In this document: in pieces, positions 10,388 to 20,100 of the stretch | Numbering within the stretch: the first letter of the stretch is position 1 | How the letters are laid out: each line of letters opens with the position of its first letter | Assembly (NCBI GenBank): GCA_015061165.1 | Contig: SUXC01000005.1 | Span: forward strand, 62,001 to 126,000 | Origin: Bacteroidales bacterium | GTDB lineage: Bacteria; Bacteroidota; Bacteroidia; Bacteroidales; Paludibacteraceae | Direction: 5' to 3' | DNA length: 64,000 bases | Translations under genes and position numbers: made by a program | Notes under the pieces: generated by a model | The model's database searches: none | What the model saw: only the letters and a program-made list of their open reading frames with translations | What the model was told of the DNA's origin: nothing

Positions 10388-11531
10388 AACGTATCCACTA
10401 CTGCCCTTCTCGCAATTGGTATTCCACATGATTCGTTGGGCACCGTGGGTGTATATGTTTGATATTCGTTGGTGTTGGCATGGTCAGAAAAAGGAACTGC
10501 AACGCATTGAGTCTGCCATTCTGCAGGTGCTGAATCACCATCCCGTTTTCAATATGTATGTGGACGCGCATGGCTACCAGAGCTATCAGTCCTCGCCTGC
10601 CACTATGAAAGGGCAGTATTATGCCATTCGATTATGGACCAAGGGAGAAGATGTGTATTGTCGATTCCGATGGAGTAGAATCTTAGGCGATGGCAAAAGC
10701 ATATATATCTTCTTTGAGAATGTTATTCGAGCATACAGAGGAGAAGTATTGCCCTCAGATGAGTATCTAACCTATTTGGAAGAGCAATCACAAATACAAT
10801 GTTCTGCTCGTTATGCAAATAGTAAAACATGGTTAGAAACTACTTTTGCAGATACGAACGTGCCTGTGCGCCCATTGATAGATAGAAAGCGTCTGCATAC
10901 CATTTTCCCTCCACGCGTGGGGATATTGAACGAAGATTACCGTGCTTTTAGTGCAGATATCAATCGGTTCTCGCAAGACAATATGCTTACGTTGGATGGC
11001 TTCTTCTCTTTGTGCGTAGCATTGGCAATTGCAGAATACTGCGGTACAGAGAGCGCAGCACTCACTTGGGCATATGAGGGTAGGGAAACACCTATGGAGC
11101 AACATATCTTTGGTAGCCTGCATCGGGATATTCCTTTCCAGATTAGGCGTATGAACCCTGCTACCAATCAACCCTATACGCGTGATGAGTTGGTGCATCA
11201 GGCGCGTCATCAGATTCGCTCGGGTATTGCGCATAGTGATTATCCTTATACGCTGACTGAGCCCCATAATGCCCGTTGGGATTATGCAGTGAATATTATA
11301 CGAAATCAGAATCCAAATGAGTTGCTATCTGCTTCACCTATTCCCACCACGCTACTGCCTATGCCCAAGCAGAGAATAGCCTACGCTATGCTGGATATTG
11401 AGATATGCGAGGTGCAGGGTGGAATAGAGGAGTTGCTATTCCGATATAGTGCCACGCATTATAAGAAAGAGAGCATGCAGCGTTTCGCTGCTATGATAAA
11501 ACAATATGCCCTATGGTTGTTGAGCAAATAA
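10362..11531 (+). CDS. Condensation-fold acyltransferase-like protein with an atypical active-site motif
   Basis: About 390 aa from the chosen ATG (MCCTKRRNKTYPL). The ORF track start at 10266 would overlap the previous gene by 122 bp, so a later Met is preferred. The layout fits the condensation/BAHD/chloramphenicol-acetyltransferase fold: LNHHPVF near residue 57 and SRILGDGKS near residue 107, where NRPS condensation domains have HHxxxDG. The DG is kept but both His positions are replaced by Ser-Arg. The C-terminal half (PTTLLPMPKQR, a long beta-rich stretch) fits the second lobe. Next to an ACP, an acyl ligase and a decarboxylase, it could join an acyl group to an amine. Catalytic competence is uncertain. 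Confidence 0.6.
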   Translation: MCCTKRRNKTYPLLPFSQLVFHMIRWAPWVYMFDIRWCWHGQKKELQRIESAILQVLNHHPVFNMYVDAHGYQSYQSSPATMKGQYYAIRLWTKGEDVYCRFRWSRILGDGKSIYIFFENVIRAYRGEVLPSDEYLTYLEEQSQIQCSARYANSKTWLETTFADTNVPVRPLIDRKRLHTIFPPRVGILNEDYRAFSADINRFSQDNMLTLDGFFSLCVALAIAEYCGTESAALTWAYEGRETPMEQHIFGSLHRDIPFQIRRMNPATNQPYTRDELVHQARHQIRSGIAHSDYPYTLTEPHNARWDYAVNIIRNQNPNELLSASPIPTTLLPMPKQRIAYAMLDIEICEVQGGIEELLFRYSATHYKKESMQRFAAMIKQYALWLLSK

Positions 11532-12595
11532 AACAAATACTATCATCCAATCAGGAGTTGCGTGCTATGGTGGAGCAGTCGCTTCTTATGGCGCAGCGTG
11601 CCAATCCCGACCGTGGCACCAATCCTGTGCACTCCTTGGAGGAATGGTATGTGTATTTAGACGCTTTCCGATATCGTATGCCTTGGGAGAGTCTTCAGTT
11701 GGGTGAGGATGCCTCGTTCTTCCATCGTATAGACCAGTGTATCGGCTATTTCTATTTCCTGTTGGATCAACCTCTGGAAGCGTTGAAGGATAGAGGGTAT
11801 TGGTATCCTTCGCTGCAATACGAACCCACTATTGCCCATTGGTTGGCTGCGTATAATACGGCATGGGGAGAATGGTTGAGCAGTAGCGATAGTTGGCAAG
11901 AGGCGTATTATCAATTAGCGCGCACCGATAGTCGATTCGAATTAGATACTGCGCGCTATGAGTCGCCCGAACATTGGCATAGTTGGAATGATTTCTTTGC
12001 GCGCCGATTGCGCACACCGCTTATAGTGCCCCATTGTGGGTTTGTTAGTCCGTGTGACGGTGTGCTGATGGATATGCCTGTAAAAACGACTTCTATGGAT
12101 GAACTATCTGATTTATTAGCAGGTAGCACTTACCAAGATGTTTTCGTGGGCGGAAAAGCCATTCATTGGGTATTGGATGTATTTGACTACCACCGTTTTC
12201 ATGCCCCTTGTGCTGGCGAGGTGGTAGAATGTCGTACTATAGGCGGTATCCACGCAGGCGGTGGAGTCATTATCTGGGATGAGGAGCAGCATCGCTATCG
12301 TTATGCACAATTAGCCTCCACGGGTTTTCATTCTTTAGAGACACGAGGTGTATTGGTTATGGATACGCCCGAATATGGTCGTATCGCATTGGTGGCGGTA
12401 GGCATTCAGCAGGTGAGTTCGGTGGTGTGGAACGATTCCATACAGATTGGCACGAAAATTGAGCAGGGTCAAGAGTTAGGGCTTTTCCAATTCGGAGGCA
12501 GCGATATCCTCTTACTTTTTGAATCGGGTAGAGGATTTACGACAGAGAACAACAAACCTATGAAAGTGGGCGAGAAACTGACCACTGACCACTGA
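11513..12595 (+). CDS. Pyruvoyl-dependent decarboxylase of the phosphatidylserine decarboxylase family
   Basis: 360 aa. The N-terminal 150 or so residues (SLEEWYVYLDAF..., WLAAYNTAWGEWL) resemble the PSDC-type extension found in PSD-like amino acid decarboxylases rather than in short bacterial PSD. Core motifs are FVSPCDGVL, DYHRFHAPCAGEV, VLVMDTPEYGRIALVAVG and FGGSDI; the family cleaves before this Ser (Ser330) to create the pyruvoyl group. The protein overlaps the previous gene by 19 bp. The substrate may be phosphatidylserine or a free amino acid; the extension and the ACP/ligase neighbours favour an amine-forming role, which is inference. The last residues (LTTDH) and the TGA stop are encoded by the heptad array. 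Confidence 0.8.
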   Translation: MVVEQIKQILSSNQELRAMVEQSLLMAQRANPDRGTNPVHSLEEWYVYLDAFRYRMPWESLQLGEDASFFHRIDQCIGYFYFLLDQPLEALKDRGYWYPSLQYEPTIAHWLAAYNTAWGEWLSSSDSWQEAYYQLARTDSRFELDTARYESPEHWHSWNDFFARRLRTPLIVPHCGFVSPCDGVLMDMPVKTTSMDELSDLLAGSTYQDVFVGGKAIHWVLDVFDYHRFHAPCAGEVVECRTIGGIHAGGGVIIWDEEQHRYRYAQLASTGFHSLETRGVLVMDTPEYGRIALVAVGIQQVSSVVWNDSIQIGTKIEQGQELGLFQFGGSDILLLFESGRGFTTENNKPMKVGEKLTTDH

Positions 12596-12664
12596 AAACT
12601 GACAACTAACAACTGACTACTGACCACTGACTACTGATAACTGATAACTGACAACTGACAACTG
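12574..12664. repeat. 7-bp-period array, ACNACTG family, 13 units
   Basis: Heptads ACCACTG, AAAACTG, ACAACTA, ACTACTG, ATAACTG and ACAACTG lie in perfect register from inside the decarboxylase C-terminus to just before the ACP start codon. It is the same family as the array at 9104. Confidence 0.85.
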
Positions 12665-12667
12665 AAT

Positions 12668-12910
12668 ATGACACAACAAGAAATACAATCACAGGTAAAT
12701 GCCTTTTTGGTAGATCGTTTAGGCTATGAACTCAGTATGCTAACTCCAGAAGCAGAGTTGAAACGCGATTTAGGTATGACCTCCTTAGATGCTGTAGAAA
12801 CGACTATCTTTATCAAATATAGTTTTGGCTTTCTACCCGAACGCAATGCCATCAAGATGCTCGTAACGCTTCAAGACTTATATGATTATATAGGTAAAAA
12901 TATTTGTTAA
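12668..12910 (+). CDS. Acyl carrier protein
   Basis: 80 aa. The helix I region (IQSQVNAFLVDRLGY) is followed by DLGMTSLDAVE, in which Ser39 is the expected phosphopantetheine attachment site (DSL motif present as TSL). The length is normal for a stand-alone ACP. It lies directly before an AMP-forming ligase, so the two probably work together: the ligase loads an acyl group and the ACP presents it to the condensation-like protein. It is not next to fab genes here, which argues for a dedicated rather than a housekeeping ACP. Confidence 0.85.
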   Translation: MTQQEIQSQVNAFLVDRLGYELSMLTPEAELKRDLGMTSLDAVETTIFIKYSFGFLPERNAIKMLVTLQDLYDYIGKNIC

Positions 12911-12930
12911 TCTTTAATTCACAACGAACT

Positions 12931-14505
12931 ATGACTGAACATTATTTAGATAGATTAGCCCGAACAATCAATGCGAATTGGGATGCGCCTGCGCTCACGG
13001 ACTTCTATCTCACCGAGGACGGCACCTCCCAAGATACCACCCGTGGCAATCATTATACCTATGGTGAAATGTATATGGAGATGCTACGTCTTGGCGAACT
13101 CTTTAAGCAACTTGGATTGCAAAAAGGCGACCACATCGCAATTTGTGGGGCCAACTCAGCCCACTGGGCAATTGCGTACCTCACCATCGCTGCTTATCAA
13201 GGTGTGGTGGTCACAGTTTTGCATAGTCAGTCGCCCGAAGATATTGCCCGACAGATAGACTTCTCCGATGCCAAAGCACTCTTTACTGATGAGGTGATTT
13301 GGGAAGAAATCAGTGCCTCATTTTCGGATGAAGGGAATCAACTTGCTTTTACTATCTCTTTAGCAGATTGGTCATTGATACATTCAGTCCCTTGTGTTTC
13401 CCGACAGTTAGCCGACGGTCAACCGAAGGTTAACGCTACCTTTACCGAAGCTTCTTTGAGAGGACAATGTCACTTCAGCCACGGAGAACCTGATGATTTA
13501 GCGATGATTTGTTTTACGTCAGGGTCAACTGGTTTATCGAAAGGAGTGATGCTGAATCATAAATGTATGAGTAATAGCGTAAAGCATGTAAAATTCAAAT
13601 GCCCCGAAGATAGTAATAGAAATTTCATAGCCTTTCATCCGTTTGCACATATGCTATCTTTCTTTGGAGAATTGTTGGGGCAATTGTGTATAGATAAACA
13701 TGTTTATGTCTTTATGAATTCTATAACTTTACAAACTTACTATAACTCATTGTGTATTATTAAACCATATTCAAGTATTGCAGTACCATTATTATTAAGA
13801 GGCCTATTGGGGTTATATGGCGAAGAATCATTATCAAAATTAAAATCATTTCTTAAAGTCATAGGCACAGGTGGTGCAGATTTGTCCATAGATTTAGAAA
13901 AAACGTATAGCAAAATAGGTTTGCCTCTATCAAATGGTTATGGGATGACAGAGGTTGGTATAGCTATTAGTGGTGTAAAAATCAATGAAATAAAGATATC
14001 TTCTTGTGGCAAGATAGTTGAAGGAATGACTGCTCGTATAGCTGAAAATGGTGAAATACTTGTCAAAGGCGAGAATGTGATGCTTGGCTATTACAAGAAT
14101 CCAGAAGCAACCGCACAGAAGATTGATGCCGATGGTTGGTTGCATACCGGCGACCGAGGTTATTTAGATGAGGATGGCTATCTGTATGTGGAGGGACGTT
14201 TGGAGCAAGATATGATTGTATTGCCCAATGGTGAGAATATACACTCCGATAATATAGAAAGCAAGATAAATGCCCTGCCCGACGTGGCAGAGTCCATTGT
14301 TATTGCTCGTGAAGGCAAACTCGTGGCAATTGTAGTAGTCAGTGGTGAGTTATCAGCGGACAGCAGGAAGGCTCTCAGATTGTCCATCCTTCGCTCGGTT
14401 AATGCGCAATTGCCTATGTACGCACAGATTTACGACATCGAGTGGAGCGAAGAACCCCTTGCTCGCACCGCCAAACAAACCCTAAAACGATATTTGTATA
14501 AGTGA
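12931..14505 (+). CDS. AMP-forming acyl ligase (acyl-CoA/acyl-ACP synthetase type)
   Basis: 524 aa from the ATG at 12931; the ORF track start at 12904 is a TTG inside the ACP stop region. Adenylate-forming motifs are in order: FTSGSTGLSKGVMLNH (about residue 194), NGYGMTEVG (about 335), GWLHTGDRGYLDEDGYLYVEGR, and a C-terminal Lys in RTAKQTLKRYL. The architecture is that of long-chain acyl-CoA ligases, so it should activate a carboxylic acid as the acyl-AMP and pass it to CoA or the adjacent ACP. The central part (roughly 13540-14060) is far richer in A+T than the flanks. The stop overlaps the next gene's GTG. Confidence 0.88.
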   Translation: MTEHYLDRLARTINANWDAPALTDFYLTEDGTSQDTTRGNHYTYGEMYMEMLRLGELFKQLGLQKGDHIAICGANSAHWAIAYLTIAAYQGVVVTVLHSQSPEDIARQIDFSDAKALFTDEVIWEEISASFSDEGNQLAFTISLADWSLIHSVPCVSRQLADGQPKVNATFTEASLRGQCHFSHGEPDDLAMICFTSGSTGLSKGVMLNHKCMSNSVKHVKFKCPEDSNRNFIAFHPFAHMLSFFGELLGQLCIDKHVYVFMNSITLQTYYNSLCIIKPYSSIAVPLLLRGLLGLYGEESLSKLKSFLKVIGTGGADLSIDLEKTYSKIGLPLSNGYGMTEVGIAISGVKINEIKISSCGKIVEGMTARIAENGEILVKGENVMLGYYKNPEATAQKIDADGWLHTGDRGYLDEDGYLYVEGRLEQDMIVLPNGENIHSDNIESKINALPDVAESIVIAREGKLVAIVVVSGELSADSRKALRLSILRSVNAQLPMYAQIYDIEWSEEPLARTAKQTLKRYLYK

Positions 14506-15353
14506 TTATTCAGGATAAAATATTATCAGGCGAACGCCCGTTGTATGGCAGTAGAGACCTGCGACTGGAGCGAGTTACTATTGGCGAAGGCGAGTCAGCC
14601 CTCAAAGAATGTAGCCATATAGAGGCGCATGAGTGCGTGTTTGAGGGATGCTATATATTTTGGGAATGTGAGGACGTGGAATGTCATAATTGCCATTTTA
14701 CTCCCGATGACCGTGCTCCACTATGGTATGGCAAAAATATCCGTATGCACGATTGTATTGTAGATGCTCCGAAAGTATTCCGAGAATTAGATGGATTGAT
14801 ACTCGAAAATATCCAAATGTCCGATGGCGCAGAGGCTTTTTGGTATTGCAAGAATGGTCATTTGTCTGACCTAAAAATGCAACGAGCAGAATATGCGTTT
14901 ATGCAATCCAATAAATTGCAAATCAACAATTTAATACTACAAGGCAAATACACTTTTCAGTATGCGCGCAATATAGAGATTCATAATGCGGTATTAGACA
15001 CCAAAGATGCTTTCTGGAATAGTGAAGATTGTACTATCTATGATTCCGATGTCAAGGGAGAATATCTGGGTTGGTATGCACGAAATCTGCGATTAGTCAG
15101 ATGCCGCATATCGGGCACACAACCGCTCTGCTATTGCGAAAATCTAATCATTGAGGATTGTGTCTTTGCACCCGATGCCGACCTCGCTTTTGAACATTCG
15201 TCCGTGCAAGCTACTATTCTTTCTGCTGTTACTTCTATCATTAATCCTAAATCAGGTAGGATCCAATGTCAAAGTATAGGTGAGTTTATACACAATGCAG
15301 ATGCCAAAACTCCAGACGATTGTCAGCTAATAAGCTTCGCCGAGAGAAGTTAG
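14502..15353 (+). CDS. DUF3737 family right-handed beta-helix protein
   Basis: 283 aa. It starts with GTG in a GTGA overlap with the ligase stop, which suggests translational coupling. Repeating short beta rungs with Cys/His/Asn (ECVFEGCYIFWECEDVECHNCHF, YCKNGHLSDLKM, YCENLIIEDCVF) match the DUF3737 pentapeptide/beta-helix-like family. No signal peptide is visible, so it is probably cytoplasmic. No enzymatic function is known to me. Its coupling to the ligase suggests a role in the same pathway, perhaps as a scaffold. A strong terminator follows. Confidence 0.75.
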   Translation: MIIQDKILSGERPLYGSRDLRLERVTIGEGESALKECSHIEAHECVFEGCYIFWECEDVECHNCHFTPDDRAPLWYGKNIRMHDCIVDAPKVFRELDGLILENIQMSDGAEAFWYCKNGHLSDLKMQRAEYAFMQSNKLQINNLILQGKYTFQYARNIEIHNAVLDTKDAFWNSEDCTIYDSDVKGEYLGWYARNLRLVRCRISGTQPLCYCENLIIEDCVFAPDADLAFEHSSVQATILSAVTSIINPKSGRIQCQSIGEFIHNADAKTPDDCQLISFAERS

Positions 15354-15382
15354 ACGCTCTGATGAGAGCAGTTAGATAATAG

Positions 15383-15420
15383 AAAAATCGCAGAAAAGAT
15401 AACTTTCTGCGATTTTTTCT
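15383..15420 (+). terminator. Rho-independent terminator after the acyl-ligase cluster
   Basis: A perfect 14-bp stem (AAAAATCGCAGAAA / TTTCTGCGATTTTT) with a 7-nt loop ends in a T-run. It closes the 9.2-15.4 kb transcript. Confidence 0.9.
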
Positions 15421-15450
15421 TGCAAGTGTCAGAAAAATATAGTACCTTTG
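15420..15450 (+). promoter_or_regulatory. Bacteroidota-type promoter (ATPase gene)
   Basis: TTG at 15420 and TACCTTTG at 15443 with a 20-bp spacer, followed by CAGCG. Confidence 0.8.
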
Positions 15451-15591
15451 CAGCGAAAAATTCATTGTTAAGTCCAGAAAAGTGATGAAAATGACATAAA
15501 ATCGCACTTAATAATGTATATTGTCGTGTTGGTTATCAATTAATTCTTGAGGGTGCTCCTATAAGTTGCCCTTAAAATAAGTTTCGGAATT

Positions 15592-16926
15592 ATGCAAATT
15601 AATAGAGAGATTTTAAATCAATTTCTTGCATGGAAAAATGCTGAGCATCGAAAGCCTCTTTTACTAAAGGGGGCGCGACAAATAGGCAAGTCTTGGGCAA
15701 TGGAAGAATTTGGTAAACGCCATTTTTTACATTATGCAGTATTTAATTTTGACCGCCAACCAGAATTAGCAAGTGCTTTTCAAGATAGCAAGTCGCCAGA
15801 CCGCATATTAAAAGAGTTAGCTCTATATACCAACGTGCCTTTGATTGCTGGTAAGACGTTGCTAATTTTTGATGAGATACAGGAGTGTGAAAGCGCACTC
15901 AATGCCTTAAAGTATTTTTATGAAGATGCTCCAGAATGGCACATTATTGCCGCAGGATCGCTATTAGGAGTAGCCGTGAAACAACGCAAGATGACTGTGC
16001 CCGTTGGCAAAGTACAGATTATGCGAATGTATCCTCTCTCGTTTCGTGAGTTTCTTTATGCAGCAGATAATGCCACATACCAATATATAGAAGATGTAAA
16101 TGAAATTAAACATTTACCAACTATTATCCTAAATAAACTGCGATTGGAATATCAACGATACTTGGTTTGTGGTGGCATGCCCGAAGTAGTCAATGCGTTG
16201 TTAGAAGGCAAAGGCATGCAGACCGTAGAGCAAGCGTTGCAAGATATATTAGACCTGTATGAGCTGGATTTCGCTAAATATGCGCAGGCACGTGACATAC
16301 CACGTATCCGTGCGGTGTGGCATAGTTTACCATCGCAATTGAGTAAAGAGAATAGAAAATTTGTATATAAACTACTTAAGAAAGGAGCACGTAGCAAAGA
16401 TTATGAGGATGCCTTGCTGTGGTTGGAAGATGCGGGGATAGTCTATCGTGTGAATAATTGCACACGACCTGATATGCCTCTATCTGCTTATGAGGATTTG
16501 GGAGCCTTCAAACTATATGCTTGTGATACAGGTCTGTTGCGCCGTTTAGCAAAACTACCTGTAGATGCTATATTGGGAGAAGTATCTGGCTATAAGGAAT
16601 TTAAGGGGGCAATGGCAGAGAATGCTGTGCTACAATCTTTGGTGTCTATGTCTGCTGATCTCTTCCCTTATTATTGGACATCAGAAAACCAAGCGGAGGT
16701 AGAATATATTATTCAATGGGGGACTGAAATTATACCGATCGAAGTAAAAGCAGAGAATAATATCAGTGGGCGTAGCCTAAGTGTATATACTGAAAAGTAT
16801 CATCCTAAGTATCGTATGCGTTTCTCTATGCTTAACTTGCAGTTTAATGATGGACTCTTGAGCTGTCCAGCTGCGTTGGTGAGTTGGTTCCCAAAATGGT
16901 TAAATCTAAGCCAACAAGTCCTATAG
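15592..16926 (+). CDS. AAA ATPase with DUF4143 C-terminal domain
   Basis: 444 aa. N-terminal AAA_14-type domain: Walker A GARQIGKSW (residues 27-35), Walker B LLIFDEIQE, and sensor region IIAAGSLLGVAV. The C-terminal half has the DUF4143 pattern (DIPRIRAVWHSLPSQLSKENRKF, YYWTSENQAEVEYII, IPIEVKAE); the E...VEYII...VEVKAE part looks like a PD-(D/E)XK-type nuclease core. These proteins are common and often present in many copies in Bacteroidota; the cellular role is not established, though defence or toxin-like roles have been suggested. It has its own promoter. Confidence 0.88.
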   Translation: MQINREILNQFLAWKNAEHRKPLLLKGARQIGKSWAMEEFGKRHFLHYAVFNFDRQPELASAFQDSKSPDRILKELALYTNVPLIAGKTLLIFDEIQECESALNALKYFYEDAPEWHIIAAGSLLGVAVKQRKMTVPVGKVQIMRMYPLSFREFLYAADNATYQYIEDVNEIKHLPTIILNKLRLEYQRYLVCGGMPEVVNALLEGKGMQTVEQALQDILDLYELDFAKYAQARDIPRIRAVWHSLPSQLSKENRKFVYKLLKKGARSKDYEDALLWLEDAGIVYRVNNCTRPDMPLSAYEDLGAFKLYACDTGLLRRLAKLPVDAILGEVSGYKEFKGAMAENAVLQSLVSMSADLFPYYWTSENQAEVEYIIQWGTEIIPIEVKAENNISGRSLSVYTEKYHPKYRMRFSMLNLQFNDGLLSCPAALVSWFPKWLNLSQQVL

Positions 16927-17010
16927 AGTGATGCGCATCATCGGGGGGACGATGTGGCATCGGTACATCTAAGAAATTTTGCAAAACGTTTTATGCCACC
17001 CTACGCAGCC

Positions 17011-17067
17011 CATACACAAGTGTTTTTTAGCTTGAAAATAAATTTTCGCTCAAAACACTTGTGTATG
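17011..17067. terminator. Long inverted repeat before secA (terminator or operator)
   Basis: A perfect 16-bp inverted repeat, CATACACAAGTGTTTT with AAAACACTTGTGTATG, with a second small stem (GAAAAT/ATTTTC) in the loop. It may end the ATPase transcript. However, the 3' arm overlaps the -33 TTG of the secA promoter (17059-17061), so a regulatory role is possible. Confidence 0.6.
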
Positions 17068-17089
17068 TGCATATTTTTTTGTACCTTTG
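17059..17089 (+). promoter_or_regulatory. secA promoter
   Basis: TTG at 17059 and TACCTTTG at 17082, 20-bp spacer. The spacer text (TATGTGCA followed by a T-run) closely matches that of the pdxJ promoter. Confidence 0.85.
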
Positions 17090-17153
17090 CGCGCTAATTT
17101 GGAGTGGAATGCTCCATTTGCAACAAATTGAAAGCCCAATCCGTTGGGAAAAC

Positions 17154-17188
17154 AAATAGTAAATAGTAAATCGTCAAATTGTAAATAA
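17154..17188. repeat. 7-bp-period array, AAATAGT family
   Basis: AAATAGT twice, AAATCGT, CAAATTG and TAAATAA in register in the secA leader, ending at the start codon. A related array is at 61365. Confidence 0.65.
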
Positions 17189-17190
17189 AT

Positions 17191-20100
17191 ATGGGTTTAG
17201 TAGAATTTATTACTAAGTTATTCGGCAACAAATCGCAGAAAGATATGCGCGAAATTATGCCGTATGTAGAGAAAATCAAAGTAGTCTATGAGGAAATAGA
17301 TGCGCTCAGCAATGATGCTCTTCGCGCTCGCAGCGCTGTGCTCATGTCGCGTATCCAGGAGCGCGTGGCTGACAAGAAAGCTCGCATCGCCGAACTAAAA
17401 GCCAATATCGAAGATCTCGAAATAGACAAGCGTGAGAAAGTTTACAACGAAATAGACCATATCGAAAAAGATATCAAGTCCACCTACGAGGACGTGCTGC
17501 GTGAGATTCTTCCTGAGGTGTTCGCCATTGTCAAGAGTACCGCTCGCCGCTTTGCTCAGAACGAGGAAATAGAGGTAACAGCGACACAGATGGACCGCGA
17601 CTTGGCTGCCGATAGCCGATTCGACTTTGTGGAGATAGACGGCGACAAAGCCATTTACTTTAACAAATGGACCGCAGGTGGCAACGAGCACGTGTGGGAT
17701 ATGGTGCATTATGATGTGCAGCTCATAGGTGGTGTGGTTCTTCACGAAGGCAAGATTGCCGAGATGGCTACGGGTGAGGGTAAAACCCTTGTGGCTACAC
17801 TGCCTGTGTTCCTCAATGCTTTGACCCACGAAGGTGTACACGTGGTAACCGTCAATGACTACCTCGCCAAACGTGACTCCGAGTGGATGGGCCCTCTATA
17901 TATGTTCCATGGTTTGACCGTGGATTGTATCGACAAACACAAACCTAACTCCGATGAACGCCGTCGTGCATACGCATGCGATATTACATTTGGTACCAAT
18001 AATGAGTTCGGCTTTGACTACCTGCGCGACAATATGGCTACCAGCCCAATGGATCTCGTGCAACGTGGTCACAACTACGCTATTGTGGATGAGGTGGACT
18101 CTGTATTGATTGACGATGCGCGTACGCCATTGATTATCAGCGGTCCTGTGCCAAAAGGCGAAGACCAGATGTATGATGAATACAAGCACCGCGTAGAACT
18201 ACTTGTTCGCACCCAAAACACCTTGACCACCAAACTTCTCACCGAAGCCAAAGCTAAGATGCAGAGTGCCGATGAGAAAGAGCGCGAGGCAGGCGAGTTG
18301 GCACTCTTCCGCTGTTTCAAGGGTATGCCTAAGAGCAAAGCACTCATCAAGTACCTTAGCGAACCGGGTGTAAAAGTGCGCTTGCAGAAGACCGAAGAGT
18401 ACTATATGCAAGAGAATGAGAAACATATGCATGTGGCTACCGATGAGCTCTACTTTGTGATTGATGAGAAGCACAAGACCATCGAACTCACCGACAAAGG
18501 TATTGATACCCTGACGGGTAATATGGAAGATACACAGTTCTTCGTGTTGCCTGACGTAGGTAGCGAGGTGGCAGAGATAGAGAAAGCAGGCCTGAGCGAT
18601 GAGGAGAAACGCCAAAAGAAAGATGAGATTTTGGCTAACTATAGCGTGAAATCCGAACGCGTACATACCGTACACCAACTGCTGAAAGCATATACCCTCT
18701 TCGAGAAAGATGTGGACTATATCATCGATGATAACCAAGTCAAAATCGTAGATGAGCAGACGGGTCGTGTGATGGAAGGTCGCCGTTGGTCAGACGGTTT
18801 GCACCAAGCGGTAGAGGCCAAAGAGAATGTGAAAGTGGAAGCAGCCACACAGACCTTTGCTACCATCACCTTGCAAAACTACTTCCGTATGTACAACAAA
18901 CTCTCGGGTATGACGGGTACTGCGGAAACAGAGGCAGGCGAGTTCTGGAATATCTACAAACTGGATGTGGTGGTTATTCCTACCAATCGCCCTATCGCTC
19001 GCGAAGATATGAACGACCGTATCTATCGCACCAAGCGCGAGAAATACAACGCCGTGATTGATGAGATTACGGAGTTGGTTAAAGCAGGTCGCCCAGTGCT
19101 GGTTGGTACGACATCCGTGGAAATCAGTGAATTGCTGAGCCGAATGTTGAACCTGCGCAAAATCTCGCACAACGTATTGAATGCCAAGTTGCACCAACGC
19201 GAGGCGGACATCGTGGCCGAGGCAGGTCGCAAGGGCATGGTAACTATTGCTACGAACATGGCGGGTCGTGGTACGGATATTAAACTTACACCAGAAGTGA
19301 AAGAGGCAGGCGGTTTGGCTATTCTTGGTACCGAGCGCCACGAGAGTCGCCGTGTGGACCGTCAGTTGCGTGGTCGTGCAGGACGTCAAGGTGACCCAGG
19401 TAGCAGTGTGTTCTTCGTGAGTATGGAGGATGACCTGATGCGTATGTTCGGTTCTGACCGATTGGCAGGCTTGATGGATAAGATGGGCTTCCAAGAGGGC
19501 GAGATGATCGAGCATAAGATGATTTCCGACTCCATCGAGCGCGCACAGAAGAAGGTAGAGGAGAATAACTTTGGTATCCGTAAACGCCTCATCGAGTACG
19601 ATGATGTGATGAACCAACAGCGCAATGTCATCTACGCTAAACGCCACCATGCTCTCATGGGCGAACGCATTGGCGTGGACATCACCAATATGATTTACGA
19701 CACTGCTGCATCCGTAGTGGCAGATGCCCGCGATGTGATGGACTACGAGGGCTTGCAGATGGATGTTATGCAGGTTTTTGCTATGGAGGTGCCATTCACC
19801 GAGGAGGAGTTCCGTTCTTCGCGCGAGAATGTCTTAGCCGATAAACTGGCAGAAGAAGCGTTAGATACCTTCAAACGTCGTATGGAGACCTTGCAGAAGG
19901 TAGCATACCCTGTCATTAAGAAGGTGTATGAGGAGCGCGGTGCAATGTATGAGAATATCTTAATCCCAATCTCCGATGGCAAACGTGCATACAACGTGGC
20001 AGTTAATCTGAAATCAGCCTACGAGACCGAGTGCCGCGAGGTGGTGCGCGAGTTTGAGAAACGTATGCTCCTCTTCGTGATTGATGACGAGTGGAAAGAG

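Larger units (their letters stand above)
15354..15591. other. Intergenic region with terminator and promoter
   Basis: Between the DUF3737 gene and the ATPase gene. It contains the terminator hairpin at 15383 and a promoter at 15420-15450. The remaining 140 bp or so up to the ATG form an untranslated leader without any clear conserved structure. Confidence 0.6.
16927..17190. other. secA upstream region
   Basis: No gene. It contains a 10-bp palindrome near 16931, a 16-bp perfect inverted repeat (17011-17067), the secA promoter, and an untranslated leader of about 95 nt whose last part is a heptad array (17154-17188). Confidence 0.65.

Noticed and set aside
18790-19650. 286-aa ORF on the minus strand within secA
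   Set aside because: It lies fully antisense to the highly conserved SecA motor, has no family motif, no promoter and biased His/Thr/Val content typical of antisense reading.
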